Notes under the pieces: model-generated
Told to the model about the DNA's origin: nothing
Databases searched by the model: none
The model's input: the letters and a program-made list of their open reading frames with translations, nothing else
Made by a program: the position numbers and the translations under genes
Shown here: piece by piece, positions 13,079 through 25,544 of the stretch
Layout: each line of letters starts with the position of its first letter
Numbering within the stretch: position 1 is the stretch's first letter
Origin: Boswellia sacra
Lineage: Eukaryota; Streptophyta; Magnoliopsida; Sapindales; Burseraceae
Assembly (NCBI GenBank): GCA_013180625.2
Contig: SNVD02012321.1
Coordinates: 496,001-560,000, forward strand
Reading direction: 5' to 3'
DNA: 64,000 bases

Positions 13079-13431
13079 CTTGAGGGGAGGTCTGGACCAT
13101 GTGTTTCCCTACATGGGATTCGGTAGCATGGGCCCGGTATCACTCGGATTGTCAGACTAGCCTCGAGCTATTTCAAGTGTAGGCATCTAAATGTATTCGT
13201 ACTGTTTTGTACTGTTCCATGGCTTGAGGGGAGGTCTGGACCATGTGTTTCTCTAGATGAGATTCGGTAGCATGGGCCCAGTATCACCCGGATTGTCAGA
13301 CTAGCCTTGAGCATTCCGTACTCCCATGGCTTGAGGGAAGGTCTGGACCATGTGTTTCTCTATACGAGATTTGGTAGCATGGGCCCGGTATCACCCGAAT
13401 TGTTAGACTAGCCTTAAGCTATTATATGGGA
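13079..13431. repeat. Three-copy tandem repeat inside the solo LTR
   Basis: Units starting near 13079, 13223 and 13330 share GGTCTGGACCATGTGTTTC, GGTAGCATGGGCCC and TCAGACTAGCCT-like segments. Units are about 105 bases, and the first is followed by about 40 extra bases. GC content is higher than in the flanks. Confidence 0.85.
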
Positions 13432-14737
13432 ACTGTCTGTGAAATGAAAAGTCCTACCTTGATTAGAGAGCCTTTTTCCCTAGGTAACTGTAACCGATAC
13501 TGTGGAAGCTTCCTCATTATGTGATTGTGATTGTACATGAAAAGTCGATGAGTAGAGAAATGTGAACTCACTTATGTGAGATTGAATCGACCTACCAAGG
13601 TCTAGACATAAAACTGATGCGGGAGCGCAAATGTAACCGAAGTAAACTCGGAGCATTTCTTCTTTAACAAGTTAGTTAATGCTTGTGTAATTAGAAATAG
13701 ATAGTTTTATACTGTGGATTGAATTCTATTGTTATTGTTTATTGCTGTATATTCACTTAGCTTACTTACTGAGTTTTACTCATTAAAGATGTTGTGTGCC
13801 TCAGGTGATCAGTAGATTGAGCTAGAGACGGAGAACTTGTGGCATTGCTGACAGAGTTCCCCTGAGAACCATTAAACGCTGCCTAGATTATCATAACCAT
13901 ACTATAGGAATCATTTTGATTTGAATGTATCTATATAAAGTGAAATGGTGTGGTTGTGATTAGGAACTCTGTTTTGCGTGTGATACTAAATTAATTTTGA
14001 AGAAAATAACAGAGTCCATATTTAAATAACTGTATAAATAATATATTTTGTATGTCTAGTATGGGTTGTGACAATGGTGCACCCCCAGGCCATTCCACTG
14101 AATCAGGTTAAATTTCTGTTGCTTTTTTATTGTTTCGTTTCTGCCTTTCTTTTGGGGGGAATATTCAAATTGTAATTTCATTTTTATTGTGTATTTCTGG
14201 AACTCCTAAGCTAATTTTATCTGCCTGTTGTTGTCTGCTTATTGTCTTCACTACTTTTCTTAGGTCCTTCCTGTATTCTTAAAAGTTCTTCCACTAAAGG
14301 AAGACCATGAAGAATCAATGGCTGTTTATAGTTGTGTTTCCACTTTGGTTTTGACGTCAAATCCGCAGGTTATTTTTTAATTTGTCACTCTCAAATGGCT
14401 AATATGCACACAGGCACTCAATTTCTCTGCTTTCTTTCTCTTATTGCCATGGGTGACAAGTTATTCTATTGATATTCTTGTTGTACGTAATCAGATACTT
14501 TCTCTTGTCCCTGAGTTGGTTAATCTTTTTGCTCAAGTTGTGGTTTCTCTGGTGGAAACTGCTGAAGTTAAGTCTCTAGTTGGCAGGGCTTTTTCCCATC
14601 TAATTTCTCTCTATGGCAATCAAATGCAACCGTTGTTGAGTAACCTCACTTGCACATACCAATGCCCTCGCTCAATTAGCCCCAAAAAGCTAATGCTGGA
14701 CTGAATTCAATTTCTTGCCCAATTTGGTGATCTGATT

Positions 14738-15428
14738 TAGGGATGGCAAAATCCGGGTGCGGGTACGGGTTTTGCGTTTCCGCACCCGCACCGGATAAAA
14801 AATTATCCCCGGTCCCCGCAAAATCCCCTGATTTTTCTGGGTTTTTCCGGGTGCGGGTTTTTCCGGGTGCTGAGATGATGCACCCGCACTCGGAAAAAAA
14901 ACCCGGATAATCCCCGGTTTTATTTTTTTTTAATTTTTCTACACCTTGAATAGAGTAAAATAGTGTAATGTTGTATAACTTACACGAAGGACGTGGCCAG
15001 CACTGCTAGCGAAGGGGCTGGAATGAATTTTGATGGCCAGGGTTCAAACCCCAGTCACCTCACTTTACTATTTTCAATTAAATATATAAAAGGAAATTGA
15101 TATAATAAAATTGTGTATAAGGAATAGCGTACAAACGATGAGTAGCGTGGTGGTCCATCACCAAAAATTCAAACCGTAGGTTAAGGGTTCAAGCCTCCTC
15201 AATACATATTTTGTACTACAAAATTAAAAAAAAAAAAACTGGGCTGTGCGGGTGCGGGCCGGGGACCGGGTTTCCTCAGCAATCCGGCCCCCGGACTGCA
15301 CCCGGGCCTGTGTGCCCTTAGCAGCCCCGCAGCCGGGCCTGATCCCCGGAAATCCGGGGTTTTCCCCGGCCGGGCCGTACGGGTAAAATCCGGGTACCCG
15401 GCCCAACCGGGGAAAATTGCCAACCCTA
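14738..15428. mobile_element. Non-autonomous hAT element 1, 691 bp
   Basis: Inverted ends TAGGGATGGCAA at the left and TTGCCAACCCTA at the right. Flanked by the 8-bp target duplication ATCTGATT (14730-14737 and 15429-15436). Copy A1 has the empty site ATCTGCTT near 2853. Both arms are rich in CGGGTGCGGGT-like sequence in inverted orientation and could form a long hairpin. The centre carries GGTTCAAACCCC and GGTTCAAGCC, which resemble a Pol III box B. No transposase is encoded. It belongs to the same family as 25702-26236. Confidence 0.9.
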
Positions 15429-15436
15429 ATCTGATT

Positions 15437-18400
15437 TTCTGGATTGAGTTTGTCTGAAAGAAATGGTTTTTAGATGTGATATGATTGGGAAGGCTGAAAT
15501 TATACTGGAGATCAATCTTCTACCAGGTATGCATCCCCCTTTGCCATAAAGTTTCTGTTTGGATTAAAAACTGTGGAATCACTCGTAGTTTCAATCACAA
15601 AGCCGTCTTGAAGTAGTGTTTTGACCTCCTTCCTAAGTAAAAAGACTAAAAATAAATAATTTGAAGGAACAGTTTGAATTGACTAGTGGGATTCTGATGG
15701 AGAGAGTTCAATGTCTCGGGTAGTTCTTCAGAAATTAGTTTATTAAGTTGCTGCTTTTTGGAAACTTTTCTCTGTTAGTACCATGTTTCATCCACTTGGA
15801 ATCGAATTGCATTAAATTTTACATAGTTCTGTGCATCTTACAGGTTTTGGCCTTGCTTCTACTTCCATCTCCAATTTTCCAGTGTGGATAAGTTGCTTTA
15901 TCTTCAAGTTTATATTCCTGTCACAGTTTTTAGTTCTTCTAAGTATTTGTTGTCTCATCATTTTATTTACTTACATTACGCTGCGGCCTTTGGTTTTTTG
16001 TTTGCTGAGATTGAGATGAGGGTTTTGTAGAGTATGTGCCTTGTCGTCGAGTGAAAGTAATAATTTTACATTATATAAGTCATGTATAATAGTTGGTGCC
16101 TAGTTTTTTCTGTTCTTATTCTCGAGGTTACTCGTCTAAACTTATGATTGAAATGCTTTTTGTTGTGTGAGAAAATGCAAGAAAGTGCGGGAATTCCAGA
16201 AATCATTGAATTGTATTCTCTTGAATGTGCTTTTGTGAGCGAAGGTTTTTAATTAGCAAATCATATTTTTGGTGTGGTTTGTTTGTGTTATAGTCATACT
16301 TTTTATCTGACTTTCTAAAGGGATTTGTTGATATGAAGCCCATGTAAACTATTTGTTATTTTGACTTGGTTTTCCGGAAGATGTTGTTCTATTCTACAAA
16401 GAATCCATACAAAATATACAAAACTAATAAGAAGGTTCTGCAATCTTGGCTCCATAAAATTTATTAGTTAAAGCTCGGTTGATCCCTGTTTAATATTTTT
16501 AAACATAGAAAGCAACTAATTTATATTAAATCTGTTCCAATTTCCAAAGAGAAGATCACAACTGCCAATAGTTTCTTCTTAAAATGTCTGAAACACAAAA
16601 TTAAGTGTTTACATTTGATTCCATCTCATTGAGATTATTTTTATATTAATTTATGTTAAAGTGTCTCAACACATATATAATTATGTTAAAGCATTTACCT
16701 TTGATTCCAATTAATTGAGAGTATTTACATATATAATTCATGAAAAAGTGTTTGAACACAGAATTCATTGCTTTTGCTTTCTTTTGTTTACATAGTTGAT
16801 TATTTAATAGTGCTTGAATGAGAGTTGGGCCAGCTCAATGTTGTCCGGTCAACAAGTCCATCCAATCCAAAAAGGCAAACAACGATGATCTAACTCTCGT
16901 TGCACAACTAGGATTTGAAACAAATACTTCTACTTTAAGCTGGTGTGTGGCATATTTCTTTTTAAAGTTATTCATTAAAGGATGGCACTGATTACACCAC
17001 ATAAATGCTTTTAGATCTTTCTTTTTTAACAAAAATTTGTTACAAAAATATTAATTACGTAATCTATCAACAAGGATAAATAATTAAACAAAATAATAAT
17101 ACTCTGAATACTCATTTGAATTTAAACTACTTGCTTTTTTATTACTAAAGTTGTGAGGAAATAAAATTACATATCTATATTATGGATTAAAATATAATAA
17201 TTCAAGCAATAAATTACGAGGTATTTATTTTTAAGTTTTATGTTTGATTAATTGGATTTTTTCTATTTTTTACATTAGTTTGTCAAGACAGGGAGTAGTA
17301 AGATGAAGTACCAAATATTTGGTTAATTCGAATTGGGATAGCACGAATGGATTTAACAGTGCCATTAATGTCTTTTGAACAAAAATAAGAATATTATTGC
17401 TTTGGCAAATTTTTTTATATTCGACTTACGTGATACCTATAATATCTTGGATTTTATTCGAGAATCAGCAAATAACATATTCATTTGAACTCTTTCATAT
17501 AGATGATCTTGCTCTATTTAAGAAAATCAAACTGTTTATAAAGAAATGAAAACAAATTTGTGTGATGTCTTGGCTAGTTTATTTGGATTATTTCTTCCGC
17601 GATTAGGGGGAAAATTGCGGAAATGTTAAGTTCTTTATTTGTTAGCTTTTTTATTTTAAATTGGAAATGTTCCTTGTCAACATAGTATGAAAATTGTAAC
17701 TATCTGTTGTTTATAGATGAAATATGAATTCATAGACGAAATGTGAATTCATAGACTTGCTGAATAGAACAGAGAAAGAGTTATATGAAAAGAAAATTAA
17801 ACTTTGAATTTTGATGTATGTTTGCTCTTTAATTGACTCGAGTCTACTCTACTTGTCCACTGGGACTAAACAGCAAATGAAAGACTTAAAAAATCTTTTA
17901 TGTTAGTCATTTTCCAAAGGGACGATCACGACTACCAATACATTCTTCTTATAGTGTCTGAACACATAATTTAGTGTTTACATTTGATTCCAACTCACTG
18001 AGATTATTTTTATCTTAATTCATGTTAAAGGATCTGAACACATACATTTGATTCCAACTAATTCAATTGACATTATTTTACATATATATTTCATGAAATA
18101 GTGTTTGAACACATAATTGATTGCATTTGCTTTCTTTTGTTCGCATTGGCAGTGACAAATTCGCAGAAAAAGGGAAAAGGCTACAGGTGTTGATGACAAT
18201 AATTGAAGTTAATGTAGCAACCAAAGATAAAAACACAATTGGAAAAGGAAGCGGATGGACAGCCCGGATGGTGTTTCCTTTCACTTCAGATGTTTCAATA
18301 CATTGCAACTATTGGCAGGCTGAATATAACTTCAACAAGAATTCATGACTATTATGAATGATTATTTTATTCAAACATAAAAGGTCTACATTAAATTCAA

Positions 18401-18529
18401 TTATTCAGTCGAAGACCGACTAATATGAATCACGAGTTTAACTTCACGACATGAATGAAAGACTAGTAGAGATTGTCACATTCTTGAAAATCTTCTAATT
18501 AACTTGGACTCTACTCCGTTAATGAGACC
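15437..18529. other. Intergenic, copy A2 equivalent of 2855-5472
   Basis: No gene supported. It aligns with the sequence downstream of the importin gene and upstream of the receptor kinase in copy A1. About 17005-17325 replaces a different block of copy A1, and about 17475-17640 is absent there. A further stretch of about 70 bases near 18365-18435 is also missing from copy A1. Confidence 0.6.
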
Positions 18530-18538
18530 CATATAAAG
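18530..18538 (+). promoter_or_regulatory. Relict TATA box of the dead receptor kinase
   Basis: CATATAAAG in the same context as 5473-5481. The leader between it and the ATG at 18647 is about 58 bases longer than in copy A1. The box may still allow transcription of the pseudogene. Confidence 0.5.
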
Positions 18539-18646
18539 AGCAAATCTTTCAAATTTTCATGCAAACACCAAGATTACAACAACGCAAACACCTTGCTACT
18601 TACCATTCCGGTTATCTGTGTAGTCTTTTCTTCAAAACCTGCTAAC

Positions 18647-21600
18647 ATGTTTGGTTCCTTTAGGTGCTAACAGCCATTCTTCTACTTCACTTCAGCTTAC
18701 TGGTGCTACATTATTATTACTGTGATTCTATTTCTATCGCTACAGCCACAATCAGAACAAAAGAGACAGACCGTCTTGCATTGCTTGCCATAAAGTCACA
18801 GCTTCATGATCCACTAGGAGTTACAAGGTCTTGGAACAACTCTATCGATCAACTTATGCCTGTGGAGAGGTGTAACATGTGGCCGTAAGCACCAAAGGGT
18901 CACTGAGTTATACCTGGGAAACACAAGCGTAGGAGGTCCCTTATCACCTTATATAGGGAACCTCAGCTTCCTCAGATACGTCGACCTTGGAGACAACAAC
19001 TTCCATGGAGAAATTCCCCATGAAATTGGTCGTCTCTTCAGGCTTGAATATCTTTCTCTCCACAATAATTCCTTTTCAGGTACAGTACTAACCAAGTTAT
19101 CTCGTGTTGCTCTAATCTCATCAGGCTTTATGCTTACAACAACAATCTTACGGGAGAAATCCCAGCAGAAATTGGTAACCTGTTGAAGCTTGAGGTATTG
19201 ACCTTGGCTTTGAATCATCTTACGGGACAACTACCAGCTTCCATGGGAACCTTTCAGCTCTTATGGCAATTGATTTTGGTTATAACAGATTAGAAGGTAG
19301 AATTCCTGATAACCTAGGCCAACTAAGAAGTTTAATGTTTTTTGGTATATATGTAAATGAATTTTCTGGTACCATTCCTCCTTCATTTTACAATATCTCT
19401 TCCCTTGAGGTGTTTGAACTAACATCAAACAGATTCCATGGAGGTCTACCAACTAACATAGGCGTCACTCTTCCAAAACTCAAGATATTTAGTGTCAGCA
19501 GTAACAACTTCACTGGTAACATCCCAGAGTCATTGGCCAATGCTTCAAATCTTGAGTTTCTAATCCTTAGTGGAAATCGTTTCAGTGGGGAAGTGTCAAT
19601 TGATCTTAGTGGTCTTAAGAATCTATTCTTCCTAGGTTTGTCTGTAAATGATTTGGGAACTGGTAAAGACAGTGATCTTCATTTTTTAATTCTCTAACAA
19701 ACTGTAGCAACTTTCAAGGGCTTGACATCCAAGGGAAGAAATTTGGAGGTCCACTGCCTCATACAATTGCCAACTTCTCAAAAGCAATTACCAGGATAGA
19801 AATAGCATCCAATCAAATATTCGGCACCATTCTTACAGGGATAGGAAATCTTGTGAATCTAAATGAAATAAAAATGGATTTTAACCAACTAACTGGTTCT
19901 GTTCCCCACGAAATATGTGAGCTTAAAAACCTACAACTTCTAGACTTGAACAAAAATAAGTTTCGCGGCAGCATTCCCATCTTTCTCGGTAATCTAACAA
20001 TACTGACCATACTTGGTTTGGAAGGCAATAACTTGCAAGGCAACATACCCTCCTCCCTTGGAAATTGTCAGAATTTGAATTCTTTGCACTCGCAAACAAT
20101 AAGCTCACCGGTTCTGTGCCTCAACAAATTCTTAGCATAACAACCCTATCAAATGACCTGAACCTATCCAATAACTATCTCAGTGACCCTTTTCCTTCAT
20201 TTGTGGGTGACTTGAAGAATCTCATTCGATTGGATGTATCTAGAAACCATTTTTCCGGTGAGATTCCTATTACTCTACATGGTTCTACAAGCTTAGAACA
20301 TCTTTTTATGCAGTATAATCATTTTAATGGGAGTCTTCCTTCTTCTCTAAGTTCTTTGAAAAGCATCAAAGAGCTAGACCTCTCTTACAACAATTTGTCA
20401 GGCCAAATTCTGCAGTACCTTGAGAATTTGTCATTCTTGGATTCTTTGAACCTATCTTACAATCACTTTGAGGGCAAGATACCGACAAAAGGAGTCTTTG
20501 GTAATTCAACCAGAGTTTCACATATTGGGAATGAGAAGCTTTGTGGGGGTTTGGAAGAATTGTATTTTCCATCTTGCCCGTCCAAAGCATTGAAAAAGCC
20601 AAAACTCACTCTTCTTAAGGTGTTGATTCCGGTTATTGCTTCATCCTTGGTTTTATCAGTATGCATCATTATAATTTTCACGCAAAGAAGCAAATATGCT
20701 CCAAAACCTTCTGGAATGTTATAATTAGAAGAACAGTTTCCAATGGTATCCTATGCGGAGCTCAGTAAGGCAACTAATGAATTTTCATCATCAAACATGA
20801 CTGATAAAGGCAGTTGTGGTGTTGTGTATAAGGGCAATCTGGGTGAAAATGGAATGCTAGTTGCAATGAAGGTGCTTAATCTTGAGCGAAGCATGGCTTC
20901 AAAAAGTTTTCTGGTTGAATGTCAGGCATTGAGAAATGTTCGACATAGAAATCTTATCAAAATCATCACTATTTGCTCAAGCATTGATTTCAAAAGGAGT
21001 GACTTCAAGGCTATAATTTATGAGTTTATGCAAAATGGAAGCTTGGAGGACTTGTTGCACCGGAGAAATGATCAACTTTGTACATATAATTTAAGTCTTC
21101 TTCAAAGATTAAACATAGCGATTGATGTGGTTTCTGCAATGGAATATCTTCACTATCATTACCAACCATCAATTATTCATGGTGATCTAAAGCCAAGCAA
21201 TATTCTACTTGATCATGACATGGTTGCCCATGTCAGTGATTTTGGACTATAAAAATTTCTATGTGATCCCCCACTTAGCACCACTATTGAAACTCAATCA
21301 AGCTTAATTGCAATAAAAGGAACTGTTGGCTATGTTGCTCCAGGTAAGTTTTTCCGTTTCTATATTGGGTTCTTTATAAATTATGTTGCCATCTTATTTA
21401 TTTACTACATACCTACATGCACATTAACACTCATATGGCAAGCGGCAACTAAGAGCTAACATCATCAATCAATGTATGTTTTAGAGTATGGTACAGGTAG
21501 TGCAGTGTCTATTTCAGCAGACGTGTATAGCTTTGGTATTATGTTGTTGGAGATTTTCACGGAAAGGCGACCAACTGATGATATGTTTGATGATAACCTT

Positions 21601-21855
21601 ACTCTCCATGAATGGTCAAAAATGACTTTGTGAGGAAAACTGGCAGAGATTGTTGAAGCTTCATTATAGGAAGCTAGCTCTAACAACATAGCAAGCCATG
21701 GAAATGAAAGAGCAAAACTTGAGGAGTGTTTGACTTCTATTATAAAAATTGGAGTTCTTTGCTCAACGGAATCTCCCATTGAACGAATGACAACAAGAGA
21801 TGTTTTAACAAAATTATGTGCTATCAAGATGAGCTTTCTCAATGTTAGGATTTGA
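18647..21855 (+). pseudogene. LRR receptor-like kinase pseudogene (twin of 5533-8739)
   Basis: Whole-length relative of the intact receptor kinase with the same domain order. Lesions seen: TAA at codon 8 (18668-18670), a 4-base insertion near 18846 after the cap region, an extra two bases near 19105, a one-base loss near 19247, a frame change near 19686, TAA at 20722-20724 before the kinase, TAA at 21250-21252 just after DFGL, and more stops in the last exon (near 21631 and 21667). The glycine loop reads DKGSCGVVYKG, losing its first glycine. Donor and acceptor of the kinase intron remain (exon ends at 21343, next starts at 21485). LRR and kinase stretches of 100-200 residues remain open, but no functional receptor can be made. 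Confidence 0.94.
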
Positions 21856-24317
21856 TACACTAATACGAATGTTGAGTTATCAGAAGGTCAAATATGATGT
21901 CGTTTAGATCTATCCTCTGTAGGATCATGATACCTTCCCATTTGTGTAAATAAAGAATCAATTGCCACGAGAATTTTCCTATGTGTTTATTAGATATATC
22001 GTTGTCCATTGATTTTTGGATTCAATTTATTCTTCAATAGAATAGCTTTAGCAACCAGATGAAATAAATCCTACTGAATTGTTATTGTTAATGATAAATT
22101 AACGATGATAACAAAATTGAAATATGAGATTTGTCGTTTAATTATTGAAGATCATAAGATTAGAAGGCAACAACTTTCTGCTCTTGTACTACACTTTCTT
22201 CATTAGATAAGTTTAATGCCTGCAAAAAAAAAAAAAAAAAGTGGAAAAAAATTATATGAGTGGCGGAGCCACATAAGGAGTAGCCCCTTCTCCAAATTTT
22301 AAAAACTTTTAAGTTTTGAGATTCGTACTAATTATCCAGTCTAAAAATTTTGAAAGCTTCTATAAGTTTTGAGATTCGTACATGATATCCTTTTTAACTT
22401 TTCAATTTTATACTATTATCCTGTGGAATTCGCTTTATCTCTTTCTATTTTTCAACTCATTAGATAAATTTTAAACATCCATAAACGGTACATAAACAAA
22501 AGAACCTAGTGATCGTCTTTACTTCTTTTTTATTTCTACAAATTAATTTTTTTTAGTGATAACTAGGTATCCACGCTTTCATCGTGTTTTTTTTTTTTTT
22601 TTTGCTCTTGCTATATTATTTCTCTAGCTCTATCATTGATACTATTGAAATTTAATTTTTAAAATAATTTATAATTTATGACGCTTCATTCATCGCCATC
22701 AAAGACTATGAAAGATGAGTTAAAAGTAACTCACATCTATATTTTAGCATAGAAAGGGTGTATATTTTAAGAGCTACGACCAAAATTGAAGAAGTACTGA
22801 AAAATAGTCTTTTTTTTTTTTAAGTTTTGATGATATAATTATAAAGTAACGATATATATATATATATATATATATAGGTTCCCTAACATTTGGAACTTCA
22901 AGAGTCGAAAAGAAGACGTTAAGCTGTAGAACATAAGAGCAACAATTGTTTTCGCTATTGTGCATTTGAGATCAATGGCTTAAATTGTTGATGTTCGAGT
23001 TATAATCATAACAGCTAAATTTTTTTATGTCCTTTTATATTTCAAATTGTCCCCTTAATTTTTTTTAAAGAAATATACAAATACTAATTACTATATTTTA
23101 ATGGTATATATGGTTGTTTTTATGGCATGTAATTGTGGTCGACAACCATATTATTTTAGTGTCAAATTAAAGAGGCACAGCCACATAAGAGCATCTCTCT
23201 CATGCCCTCTCATGTGACTTTTTCTGGGTAAATAAATTTAATTACAAATTTTAGTATTTTCACTTTTGGGAGCTTCAGTCCATCTTTGTAGAACACTAGA
23301 ATCATACATTGAATTAATCCCCGGAGTTTAAACAGAGTTAATTAGCCCCATTAATCCCAGGATGTCATCCTCTGCAGTCAATTAAATCTAATTGACCAAT
23401 GTAGTACATTGTATATTTTTTCAGATTGTGAATTTTTACAGGAATGAGAATTATAATTTACAATGTTAACATCATGAGAGATAATAAAATGAAAGAATAC
23501 AAAAAAGCAAAAAGTGTAGAAATTAACATTTTAAATAATAAAGGATTTAACGCATAATTATTTGTCTGAGAGTGAGACATCAATCAGGTTGTTGTTGGCA
23601 ATTTAATTATTATTTTAAAACTCACGTACTTTCAGCAATTATTCCGGATTTCATAAAATCTGGGCGACCACACCTGAATACCCATTATATAAATATAAAG
23701 AATAAATATAACAATCACTAACACGTCAATCTCCAGAAACAGGAAAGGTTGCCTTGTCTAGTTAGCTAACAACTTGGCAAAAAATTATAAGACCAGACAA
23801 AAGTTGCTACAGAACCCATATTGTTCTCTTCTCTTGATCATATTTTCAATAATATTCACGGGATCAAACCAATATTTGGCTTTACTTGTCACATGCTTGT
23901 AGGTTCTGATACAAAATAGGGATAAAAATCAGCTATTAAATAAAACTATAAGCAACTTGTCTTGCCCATTGTTTCAGAAAACTATTGGTTGAACAAGTTG
24001 ATTTGGATTCTTAGAAACCACTTTATGGAAGGCTCCATTCTATAGGCATGAAATAATGGGGAAAATTATTATTAATTATTCGCCATATTTTGGTGCAAAA
24101 ATTTTAATAATTTCTATTGTACTTATTTCATAAATTGAAGACAAAAATCTATTCCTTGATTGGTGGTCTTAAATGAAGTTGATTCTCTTAGCTTTTATTT
24201 TGAAGTGATTTTTGTTTTGTCTTAGATTGCTTTTGTAAAATATAATTTTAAGCGCGGATAAAGTACGTTGTTCTCATTTTAGGTAAATTATGAAATTTTT
24301 AAAAAACCAAAAGTTGA
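21856..24317. other. Intergenic, copy A2 equivalent of 8740-11313
   Basis: No gene supported. Homologous to the downstream region of copy A1. It includes an AT dinucleotide run at about 22852-22876 and poly-A and poly-T tracts. The single GAGAGTGAG at 23578-23586 is the empty site for the 92-bp insertion of copy A1. Confidence 0.6.
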
Positions 24318-24917
24318 TTTAACTCTTTGTGTAAAGAAAGTTCGCTTTCATGTTAATTTATTCGACTCCACAAACTTTTCGACAATTTTAGCAGCTCTTC
24401 ATATTGAGAGCTAGCTAAATTTCAAGGAAAAAAAGGGAAGTTGGTCGGCCGCTGAACTCTTGAAAAATGTGGAGATATGCACATAAGAATTTATTTATTA
24501 GGTAGGTTGAGTTGGATGGATTTTTACTCCAACTGATCTTATTGCTAAATATATGTCAACTTAATTAATTCATTATTTCAAATTTAGAAGATTAATGAGA
24601 TAGGGTGGGTTTATGTTTAATTAAATCTTTATATATGTATTATATGAATTTAAACAAAGGGTAACAAGGAACTCTAACAACGGTGACTAAATTTTGGCTT
24701 TGGAGCACGTTCAACAACACCATATATGTGAAATCATCGTCATCATGCAATCTTTATGTTGTGCGAAGAACAGTGAAATACAGGGTGTTATTTTACCATA
24801 GTTTGGAGAAATATTTAACGACCGAACCTTTTTTTTTTCTTTTAAATCCTGTATCGAGATAACCCTAATGTGTTGAAGTTGTATGCAACCTCTTGTTCAT
24901 CATTTTGACAAAAGTTT
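24165..24917. repeat. Second-level tandem duplication, copy D1
   Basis: About 750 bp beginning GGTCTTAAATGAAG, repeated from 24918. It keeps the empty sites for two elements inserted in D2: ATCATCGTCATCATGC near 24731 for the hAT element and GTTATTTTACC near 24787 for the copia element. Confidence 0.85.
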
Positions 24918-25224
24918 GGTCTTAAATGAAGTTGATTCTCTTTTGCTTTTATGTGAAGTGATTATTGTTTTGTCTTTGATTGCTTTTGTAAAATATTTTA
25001 AGGCGCGGATGTCTCTAGTTCTCTAGATTCGCGTAAGTTGTTCTTATTATAGGTAGATTATGAAATTGTTAAAAAAAACCAAAAGTTAATCTAACTCTCT
25101 GTGCAAAGAAAGTTCACTTTCATGTTAATTTATTAGACTCCACAAACTTTTCGACTCTTTTAGCAGCTCCTCATATAGATAGCTAGCTAAATTTCAAGAA
25201 AAAAAAAAAAAAAGTTGGTCGGCT

Positions 25225-25544
25225 GCTGAACTTTTGAAAAATTTTGGAGGTATGCACATAAGAATTTATTTATTAGGTAGGATGAGTTGGATGGATTTTT
25301 ACTCCAACTCATCTTTGATTGGCTAAATATAGATATCAACTTAAGTCATCATTTCCAATTTACAAGATTAATGAGATAGGACGGGCTGAACTTTTGAAAA
25401 ATTTTGGAGTTATGCACATAAGAATTTATTTATTAGGTAGGATGAGCTGGATGGATTTTTACTCCAACTCGTCTTTGATTGGCTAAATATAGATATCAAC
25501 TTAACTCATCATTTCCAATTTACAAGATTAATGAGATAGGACGG
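25225..25544. repeat. 160-bp tandem duplication (25225-25384 and 25385-25544)
   Basis: Two head-to-tail units starting GCTGAACTTTTGAAAAATTT and ending GAGATAGGACGG, differing at only a few bases. D1 has a single equivalent, so the event followed the D1/D2 duplication. Confidence 0.9.

Larger units (their letters stand above)
11990..14073. mobile_element. Solo LTR (Ty3/gypsy-like), 2084 bp, inside importin pseudogene exon
   Basis: Begins TGTAATATCC and ends GGGTTGTGACA, the TG...CA form of an LTR. It is flanked by the 5-bp target duplication ATGGT at 11985-11989 and 14074-14078. The undisturbed site is seen in the true gene near 2200. No internal domain, second LTR or primer site is present, so it is best read as a solo LTR left by recombination between two LTRs. 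Its length and termini suggest a long-LTR gypsy family, but the lineage is not proven. Strand of the parent element is unknown. It contains its own direct and inverted repeats. Confidence 0.85.
11382..14704 (+). pseudogene. Importin-4 pseudogene (exons 7-11 only)
   Basis: Copy of the importin 3' exons without promoter or first exons. Exon equivalents: 11382-11468 (9 nt shorter than the source), 11566-11678, 11882-11989 plus 14074-14106, 14264-14368, and 14495 to about 14704. Splice sites are still readable. The exon-9 equivalent is cut by a solo LTR (11990-14073) after the residues AVARMIM. The last exon has lost two bases near the ACCTCACTTGC stretch, so its C-terminus is out of frame with the source gene. 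Being 5'-truncated from the duplication itself, it cannot make an importin. Confidence 0.92.
11314..24317. repeat. Tandem segmental duplication, copy A2
   Basis: Second copy of the 1528-11313 block, enlarged to 13 kb mainly by a 2084-bp solo LTR and a 691-bp hAT element. The order of importin exons 7-11, spacer, receptor kinase and downstream spacer is kept. Both genes are broken in this copy. It ends near AAACCAAAAGTTGA at 24317, matching the end of copy A1. Confidence 0.9.

Noticed and set aside
13079..13431. Spaced repeats that look superficially like an array
   Set aside because: Three long imperfect units inside a plant LTR; spacing and length do not fit a CRISPR array and the genome is eukaryotic.
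15036..15200. Possible tRNA gene from box B-like motifs
   Set aside because: No cloverleaf could be drawn, and the motifs sit inside a hAT element. Reported only as a tRNA-like signal.
15199..15423. GC-rich open frames on the minus strand
   Set aside because: They come from the inverted GC-rich arm of hAT element 1, with low-complexity composition.
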